DNA of 64,000 bases from Aristolochia californica (taxonomy: Eukaryota; Streptophyta; Magnoliopsida; Piperales; Aristolochiaceae): assembly GCA_029961685.1 (NCBI GenBank), contig JARWKL010000008.1, positions 3,908,501 through 3,972,500 on the forward strand, given 5' to 3'. The translations under genes and the position numbers were made by a program. Below, piece after piece: positions 56,876 to 64,000 of the stretch (positions are counted from its first letter, which is position 1; each line of letters begins with the position of its first letter). The notes under the pieces were generated by a model. The model worked only from the letters and a program-made list of their open reading frames with translations. It was not told where the DNA came from and ran no database searches.

Positions 56876-58419
56876 ACTCCTCCTTCATGTGGTCCAAGTA
56901 GGAGATCACTTTTTCTTTTTTCTTTGAGTTGATTCAACTTATGAGACTTGTTCTTCATGATGCTCGCCTTAGATTCCATATAACCATCTTTATTAACAAT
57001 TATATTTTAAAACCATTGATTAATAATATAATTTAATAAATAATAATATCAAAAGGTAATAATCATAAAATTACAAATTAATTTGGTCCATCACATAATC
57101 TAAATGATTTAATAATTTGTGTTATTTAATACTAATTATTGAATATAATTATTATATGAATAAATTATTAAAATAGTAATAAATAAATGACATATTAAAT
57201 AATTCAAAAATATTAAAATAAAAGAACTAAAAATTTAAAAATAGTCATAAATTTAATAAATGATAATATATAATTAAGCATTCCACAAATTCATGACGTA
57301 TTTTTGGTTTTTATTTAAGATGAACTAACAATCATTTAAAATTTCTCTTCCCTCAGTCTCTCTCCCCTGTTCTCGGTTAGTTTCTCTCTCTCCCACTTAT
57401 TTCTATCAAAGTAAATTAATAAATAAATAACAAGATCTCACGAACGTCAAATGTGTAAATTTTAAGTATTTTTTTGTGATTTTTAATGGAGTATTTGGCA
57501 GATTTTGCTAGAAGATAAAAAGTCCTTAAACCTTATATGTCTATCTTAGAACATTAGAACTTGATTTTTAAAAGGATGTTCCACCTTATTGCAACTGAGT
57601 AGCTCACCAATACCATAGTGACCACATTATTTTTTTAAAGTATTTCAATTTTGAAATCATTTTTGGAGATTAATTTGGGGCTTTACAAGCTCGATCCATT
57701 AGTTATCCCAAAAGTTTAAGTACAAGAGAGCTTTTTATTTAGAAATTTTGATATTTTATTTTAAAATTAGTAAAAAATAATATCTAGTATATAATAATAA
57801 ATAAAAATAAGATTAATAAATATTAATAGTTCAATAATTATATAGTAATTAAGTTAATCTAAATTATATAATAAATAATAAATAGATTCAATAATTAATT
57901 AAAATTCATGAAAATAAAAATTCTTAACCAATTCAAAAAATAGATTCAATAAGTATTAATAACAATAATAAGAACAACCAAACAATAGATCAATAATTAA
58001 ACATTCAACTCATATATAACATATTTAAGTAGCTACTCAATTAATTTTTTTTACCTAATTACATCTATCATTGTGCTTTTATAAAAATGATGAAGCATGA
58101 GAAAAGGATCATCCTCTATGCAATAAAAGAACCAAGAAGATCCTTCCTTTTCAGTTAGAAGTAGAAGAAGGGTATCTTATCTTTAGTACAATCTTCACAT
58201 GATTTCGTTAATTAGATAGTTCGATTAATTGCGAAAGAAAGTCGTTTCTATAAATCTCATGCATACAGGCAAACTCTTCTTCCTCTTCTTCCTCGAAACA
58301 AGTTTCACTCCCCAGCTTAAAAGGAATGCTCACTCGTGATTCTTAGCCCAATAGCTCTAACAATTTTTTAGTTCTCAACTTAAAAGGAATGACACGATAT
58401 CCTACAGGGAAGATACATG

Positions 58420-58605
58420 GCTTACCAATGACGTAGTTGGTGACATGTTGTTTGACTCTTCGGGTGTTGATGTCGTACGATGATATGGCACCATGTCAGT
58501 CAAAGTTTACGTATCACTTTTAACTATACACATATGAAGTTAACCGGTCAAAGTTGGGTATTTGTGATATTATTTAAAAAAATTGGATAATACAGTAAAA
58601 TTTTC
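58420..58605. mobile_element. Single arm of the Mutator-like family
   Basis: GGTCAAAGTTGGGTATTT, preceded by ACTATACACATATGAAGTTA and TCAGTCAAAGTTTACGTATCA and followed by CAGTAAAATTTTC, matches the right arms of the elements ending at 20768 and 34871. No left arm was found within the preceding kilobases, so it is a truncated copy. Confidence 0.55.
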
Positions 58606-58820
58606 ATTAATCAAACATTATGTACCATACAGCTTATATACACACAGCCTTTATTTATCTCAACTTATTGGGCATTTGTCCCTCCAAAGCACATTTAAGA
58701 AAGTAAATAGAACCCATATTTCTATACAGAAAGATTCCATTAATCCTTTCCTTGAAATAGCAGAGGATCAACCACATGGCTATTATATAGAACTAACAAA
58801 TCGAACTCTTCTTATCTGGC

Positions 58821-59524
58821 TCATGGGCACTTGGGCTTGTTCCCTCGAGTGGTTAGACTGGCATAGCAGGGGCACTGCTCCCGGTTGCCGTAAGTCCCCG
58901 GCGGCACGCAGTTGCACCTGCCGCAGCACGTCCCGCAGGCCCTCAGGCACCGGTTCGGCCTCGACACTAAACGGCACCTCGCCGCGCAGGCTGCTCCGCA
59001 GTCTGAACAAACACCAACAGCATCAGAAACTACAAATCATTCAAGCATTTCATCCTCAACAATAATTAATACTCCTTCGCAATCAATCTTTACTGAGTTT
59101 GGACTTTCAGAAAAAGAAAGGAGTCACCTATTAATTATCACCATTCATTTAAGGATCGTAGTTTATTGATTGATTTGACCAGTTAATGATTCTGGGAGGA
59201 TTGATTTGACCATTTTTCGACCAATCTCTCTGGAATTATGAAAGAAAAAAAAAATGGAGTCTTACTGATTTTCTGAGAGGGATAACCTCCTGCTTCATTT
59301 GTCGCCAACTGCAACATATATCGACAAATTCATACGTGAATAAAAACTTTGAAATTTGAAACAACGATTTCAAACACAGAGGAGGCAAGCACAGGTTTAA
59401 GGGTGGTCAGATCTCATAAAGATATATGTACCGTGTGTTCTTCCAATACAGTACGAGCATCCACGAGATGAGCAGCCAGGAGAAACAACAAAAGGGAAGC
59501 AAGAAGAGCTTTAAAGAGAGCCAT
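58821..59524 (-). CDS. GASA/snakin family cysteine-rich secreted peptide
   Basis: GASA (gibberellin-stimulated) peptides are secreted proteins with a 12-cysteine C-terminal domain, involved in growth, hormone response and antimicrobial defence. Exons on the minus strand, 59432-59524, 59266-59308 and 58821-59002, join in phase to 105 residues. The first exon encodes a clear signal peptide (MALFKALLASLLLFLLAAHL, cleavage likely after VDA). A short linker (LATNEAGGYPSQKI) follows. The GASA domain contains all 12 cysteines, with RCRLVSRPNRCLRACGTCC, RCNCVPPGTYGN and the canonical end KPKCP. A TATA box lies about 95 bp upstream. No defects are seen. The last exon is GC-rich compared with its surroundings. 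Confidence 0.93.
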
Positions 59525-59617
59525 TAAACCAGAAGACGAAGCAGAAGAAAGACGAGACTAATGTTCTCCGCTGTAACAAGATACCAGGTTTGACAAAAAC
59601 GAAAGGAGGGCAGCAGA

Positions 59618-59625
59618 ATTTATAG
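59618..59625 (-). promoter_or_regulatory. TATA box of the GASA gene
   Basis: CTATAAAT on the minus strand, about 95 bp upstream of the ATG, in an otherwise GA-rich leader. Confidence 0.5.
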
Positions 59626-59649
59626 GGGAGAGAGAAAAAGGAGAGAGAG

Positions 59650-61650
59650 GAAAGGAAGAGCATACGAAAACGCGTGTTGGCTTCGAGGGTAGGTCGACTT
59701 TGGAACATTCACTGATCGAGGAGAGAGAGAGAGAGAAAGGCAATGAACCGACAACCAAGTTTCTTTCTTCCATTCTCCTTCTTTCACAGCAGTAGATAAT
59801 CACCACTGACGTGTCTGATTCATTCGATCTCAAACCCAGAGTTGGCTCTGATTCTTTTAATCAGGGTCTTCTTCGCAATAAGCTGTCAAAAGCCGAGATT
59901 TCGAAATTTGGAGCTTCTGAACCAATAACTGGTTCTGATTCGGGAATCGAGAACAGTAATGCTCATGTCACCAATAAATATTTACGATTTTTTAGTTACA
60001 AACAGTTTCGAGATAATCCGGGGCCAAAAACCAGCACCATCTACCTCTGTTCCGTCTTCATGAATTGAACCAAACACTGATAATAAATATTGATTTCAGA
60101 GTGGAGCTCATGGACATGAAGAAGCCGAGTGGAGAAGACAGAAAGCCGACTGCCCACACGTGGAAAGATAGAATAGTAAAAGACGAGGCGACAACCGTCC
60201 TTGTTGTCGCAAGTAATAGGATAGCTTCTGGAGTTTGGTGAGGAAAGATTTTGGTGATTCATATTCTCTCACTTTCAGTAGAGTCTTCCTCGGTGTGGAA
60301 GACAACTGGTTCCTCTCTGGAACTATCTTTTTTTGGCCAGCTTACATTATTATTCTCTACACAGAATCGATGCTTCTTCTCCACTTATTTCAGTCCTCTT
60401 CAACGAACTACAATGACCCTTAATTTTCCTTTTTTATATCTTATGCAGTTGTCTTCTGTCAATCCATGGGAAAATGGGACGCGTTCTTGTTCCTCATGGT
60501 TATCTCTTTCTCTTTTTTATGCTTATCTGGTTATCTCATTAAGAAATAAGTATATGATTTTTCTAATTTTCGATTCTTGTTGAATTATTTTTTATGATAT
60601 GAACATGATTGAAGAATCACAGAGAAGGTTCAAGTAGTTTTTTTTTGCAATTTTAGTTACTGGAAGTTTGCTTTCCTTCACTGTGTTCAAAGCATCTTCA
60701 ATAAACTAAAATACTGAGGCTAGGGTCACTCCCTTTCAAAGACAATCAAGCTTTATTCTGGTTTAAAGTTTTGGTTACAGGTAAGCTTTTCTTTTATAAC
60801 AAGGTTGGTGACCTGAGGTGACATGTTGGAGGAATAGAGAGAGAGAAAGAGAGAGAGGTTTAGCTTTTCAATTTGGGTTTAGCCTTTCAAATGTAAAAAA
60901 GATAAATGAAAGAGAGATTCTTAGATACCAATGTTGTCCTTTTTAGGACCTTAGGGGAAAAATTAATATTTTAGTCATATTTAAGAAAAAAAAATTGATA
61001 CTTGTACTTAAAAAAAAGGAGGTTACATTCAAGTCCAAATAATTTTGATTGCATCCAACCCTTGTCTCCTTTAAAAAAATCTCCACACTTACAAGATTGT
61101 TATTTAATTCATCATACTTACAATAATATCATTACCTCTGGTGTTACAATTAAAAATAATTAAATAATAATTTCAAATAAATTTCAAATATGAAAGCATG
61201 AAACAAGAAAAGATGTTGAATAAGAAGAAATTATATTTTAAGTCATTCAACTTAAATTCAATGGTTAAATTAAAATGTTGGTCCAACCTAACTTAGATGA
61301 TCCACTGTGTAAGTCGGTTCACTAATTGAACCAACATATTTTGCCAAATTGATTTGGATTTGACTCATATTTATTCTTGTATAATGTTAACCTAGAAGAT
61401 GGATCCAGTGTGATTAAACCCAATTCAATTGGTTTGGTCTAGATTTTATAACATTGGTTTAGTGTAAATCTAAGATTATAATATTGGAAATATATATATA
61501 AGAATTTTATACCAAGATAAAGTTATATGGAACAAAAAATTCCAAACATAAAGGACAAAAAGACCAGGAAGGAAAATAGAAATTAAAAAAAAGGAAAAAA
61601 AGAAAAAAAGTGAGTAAAATTCAATAGAATTTCTCTTTTACAAAAAAATC
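59650..61650. other. Intergenic; nothing recognised
   Basis: Short frames (59811-60068, 60235-60583) have no recognisable domain or splice structure. Minor GA-rich runs occur near 59720 and 60838. Confidence 0.4.
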
Positions 61651-61690
61651 AACAATCTCCCCCTTTTTAATGATGACAAAACTTAGCCTA
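61651..61690 (-). mobile_element. Polypurine tract and LTR border of a copia-like element
   Basis: On the minus strand the sequence reads TTTTGTCATCATTAAAAAGG and then GGGAGATTGTTGATTTTTTTG. The GTCATCAT...AAAAAGGGGGAGA text is the usual end of plant copia internal regions and TGTTGATTT would start the 3' LTR at lower coordinates. No coding domain of this element is recognised. Confidence 0.35.
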
Positions 61691-62234
61691 TGAAAAATGA
61701 AAGGTCCTCTTATTGTGTATATTCATGTTTAATATACTTTCCCTTAATGTATGCATGCGTGGTATTTCTTTCCAACTTATTCCCGTTTAATTTATGCTTA
61801 CTCTCCCCCTTAATTTATGCTAGGATTTTCTACTCCTTTTTGTCAGTAGTAAAAAAAGATAATAGAACAGGCAAGGTATAAATGGTGACATAGAGATAAA
61901 TTGATTTTCATTAATTGTAATTTTTCTTATAAAACAGGATATCAATGTGATTTACAATGGATGCATTATCCATATAAAAAATAGTAAAACCATGGTGTGT
62001 TACCTTGAGTTAGTTGTTAGCCCTGAGGGCACATTTGTAATTTGAAACTAATTTCATAAAATAAATATATGCTAGAGAGAAGATTGTCTCCATTCTAACT
62101 CAATATGCCCTCAAGTTCTCCTTCTCTCTTGTCTTCATTGTTATAGTCTCACACCCTAGCTTGCTCTCTTCTCTCTTATTCTTCTCTTTCCTTCTCTCTT
62201 CTTCTTTTTCTCATCTAATTACCTTAAGACTATG

Positions 62235-62655
62235 TGTTAAGCACCTAGCCAATACTACCCAAAAGACCGCCTGTTAGGAGCGGAAGACATAGGTACTTAA
62301 CTCAGGCCCATAACCAGGATGTCCCATAACATCACACCCCCCCTTCGCAAGCCGACGACCACGACGGCGCAACGACACAGGCCCGACCCGGGTTTTTATC
62401 CTACGACCTACCTGTATTTTAATCCAGCCTTTGCGCGCGATGCAGTGACACTGGCCTGACCCGGGTTTTTATCCTACGACCTACCAGTATTTAAATCCAG
62501 CCTCTGCAGCGTTGGCGGGAATCGAACTCGCGACCGAGGGTCGGCTCTGATACCAAATGTTAAGCACATAGCCAATACTACCCAAAAGACCGGCCTGTTA
62601 GGAGCGGAAGACATAGGTACTTAATTCAAGCCCATAACCAGGATGTCCCATAACA
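62235..62655 (-). mobile_element. Intact TRIM (terminal-repeat retrotransposon in miniature), 421 bp
   Basis: Direct terminal repeats of 97 and 98 bp (62235-62331, 62558-62655), both starting TG and ending CA, differ at only a handful of positions. The insert is flanked by a perfect 5-bp target duplication CTATG (62230-62234 and 62656-62660). On the minus strand a primer-binding site TGGTATCAGAGCC lies 2 bases inside the first LTR (62555-62543), and a polypurine tract GAAGGGGGGTG precedes the second. There is no coding capacity. The 226-bp interior contains two copies of a 60-70 bp segment around GACCTACC(T/A)GTATTT and ACCCGGGTTTTTATCCTACG. The GC-rich interior contrasts with the AT-rich host. 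Confidence 0.92.
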
Positions 62656-62660
62656 CTATG

Positions 62661-64000
62661 AAACCCTAGAATTCAATATGGTATCAGAGTAAAGATTCTA
62701 GGGTTTCAATTTGAAGCCGCTCAAAATTTTCCATGCAATTTAAAGGAATTTAACTGATATGCCATGCAAGGAAGCAAGAAAAATATGTGATTCAGCTAAT
62801 GCTTAGAGTGTTTTGTTGAGAAATTTCTTAAAGCAGATAAGTATTCATAATCCATGTGTTTTTAGAATCTTTCCTTGAGTTCCTTGTTTTTTTTTAAATT
62901 CTGAAAATTCTTCTCAAAAGAGGCCAGATCTATACTATGCAATGAGCATAGAATTTCTGAACACTCCTCTTGAGTTATTCCCCTTAAAGTTTTATAATTT
63001 CTGAGCCATTGCACCTCATGCAAAAATTAAAATCCTAATTTAGGTTTTCATGCAATTCAGCCATTGTTTCTTTTTCTAGTGCATATAAGAGGTAGGGATT
63101 CACGCAATTCAGTCATTGTTTATTTTTCTGGTGCTTATAAGAGGCTTCCTTCTTTGTCTAATTGATTGAGTCATCCTCTTAAATATGTTTTGGCATTGAT
63201 ATCAAGTTTTTTAGAAGTCAAAATCATGCTCTTATGTGCTACCATAGAGAATTCGAATTCTGCGTATTTTTCTTTATCTAACTATTACATGCAAGTATAT
63301 TGATTTAAGTCTTATTCTTTGAAGTTTCTTTGTGTTGCTTCCTTCATTAGTGAGAGTGAGTTCTTAGAAGTTTTAGAATTTTGATTGTTACACTACTCAT
63401 GCCTGAGCACTCATCCTCTTTCCATGAATTTGGGAAAACTGATTTCTTAAGAATCACTACAATTCCTTTGAAATGTGTCACAAATGATTTAGATTGGTTC
63501 AATCTGTCAAAAGATTTTTAATCACTCATGACTTAGATGAACACTTCATAAAGCACCTCATTCATTGAATGAAGATGATGCTAGCTATAAAAATAGCTTA
63601 AAGAAGACAATTTTTTGTGTAATTGATTGATTGAGAAAATGGAAGAGTTTGTCGTTGAATAAAGTGATCCACCTTGAAATTGCCAAAAACATATGGGATA
63701 CATGCCTCAAGATTTATTCTAGTATTAACGTCCTTTGAAGGCTATATGATGTTTTTTCAGGCCATGTACAATATGAGGCAATCAAAAGTTTTTTTTTTAT
63801 GAATGCTTTGACCATTTTAGAAGATTCTTGCAATTGTGGAAATGTTCTAAATCTTATTTTATTGACATTGTTGTTCAAGAATGACATACAGAAGAATTAG
63901 TTGGAGTTACTTGTTTTGCTAGTCTACCATCATACCTAAATGTTGCCAAAATCCAAATTCTAAGTTCGTTTGCAAAGCCCTGATTTAATGACACAGGTGC
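62661..64000 (+). mobile_element. LTR end, primer site and decayed gag-like region of another retrotransposon
   Basis: A plus-strand primer-binding site TGGTATCAGAGT lies at 62679-62690, so the DNA before it, including the TRIM insertion site, is the 3' end of an LTR whose left border I cannot place. From about 63640 to the window end, broken frames resemble a copia gag (for example VVQE, then ELVGVTCFASLPSYLNV). Between them is AT-rich leader-like DNA without a domain. Confidence 0.45.

Larger units (their letters stand above)
55211..58400. other. Intergenic AT-rich DNA with short tandem repeats
   Basis: No gene is recognised. Two short tandem arrays (56236-56283 and 56738-56875) are listed separately. 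From 57000 to 58060 the DNA is simple AT-rich sequence with many AATAATAAAT-type runs. Confidence 0.45.

Noticed and set aside
58783..59010. Minus-strand frame over the GASA last exon beginning MFRLRSSLRG
   Set aside because: It is out of phase with the 12-cysteine GASA frame, which has a proper acceptor, stop and upstream exons.
62380..62560. A tRNA-like or 5S-like gene within the GC-rich interior of the TRIM
   Set aside because: GGCGGGAATCGAACTCGCGACC resembles part of a tRNA on the minus strand, but I could not fold a complete tRNA or find an intact box A/box B pair; the surrounding LTRs and primer site explain the region.
1..64000. A biosynthetic cluster or other coordinated gene system
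   Set aside because: F3H is the only specialised-metabolism gene here; the other genes belong to unrelated housekeeping or secreted-peptide families and show no shared arrangement.

Overview
The window is nuclear DNA of a flowering plant. It is AT-rich and intron-rich, and it holds flavonoid-pathway and GASA-type genes, Ty1/copia retrotransposons primed by initiator tRNA-Met, Mutator-like inverted-repeat elements and an interstitial TTTAGGG tract. The species cannot be fixed from the sequence.

Seven host genes look real. (1) 996-5505 (-): an oligoribonuclease (DEDD exonuclease) running off the left edge; one exon carries nine in-frame copies of a 63-bp repeat just before the catalytic domain. 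(2) 8736-12831 (+): a five-exon coiled-coil nuclear-type protein of unknown function. (3) 14101-15448 (+): a complete three-exon flavanone 3-hydroxylase (F3H) with two abutting G-boxes upstream. (4) 24245-24631 (+) and (5) 35625-36047 (-): two diverged members of one uncharacterised small membrane-protein family. (6) 45491-53876 (+): a complete six-exon ERD2/KDEL-receptor-like gene whose 6.0-kb second intron is packed with nested copia debris. (7) 58821-59524 (-): a complete three-exon GASA/snakin cysteine-rich secreted peptide.

Two pseudogenes are clear: a PPR gene (about 21.5-23.1 kb) and a papain-type cysteine protease (40.6-41.7 kb).

The rest is mostly mobile DNA: a Mutator-like element nested inside a relative of itself (15.8-20.8 kb), a third copy at 33.5-34.9 kb and a single end at 58.4-58.6 kb; decayed copia elements at 27.8-31.7, 37.8-40.1 and 47.6-52.4 kb; a third LTR family seen three times (42.4, 49.5 and 55.0 kb); and an intact 421-bp TRIM-type mini-retrotransposon (62235-62655) with a perfect 5-bp target duplication. 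Tandem duplication is a theme at every scale: 24, 37, 43, 44, 51, 63, 86, 110, about 263, about 440 and 548 bp units all occur.

The genes do not form a functional cluster; they are independent plant genes separated by transposon-rich intergenic DNA. I did not find a convincing new multi-gene system. The strongest leads are the repeat-expanded oligoribonuclease, the nested satellite-bearing Mutator-like family, the paired small membrane-protein genes and the TRIM.
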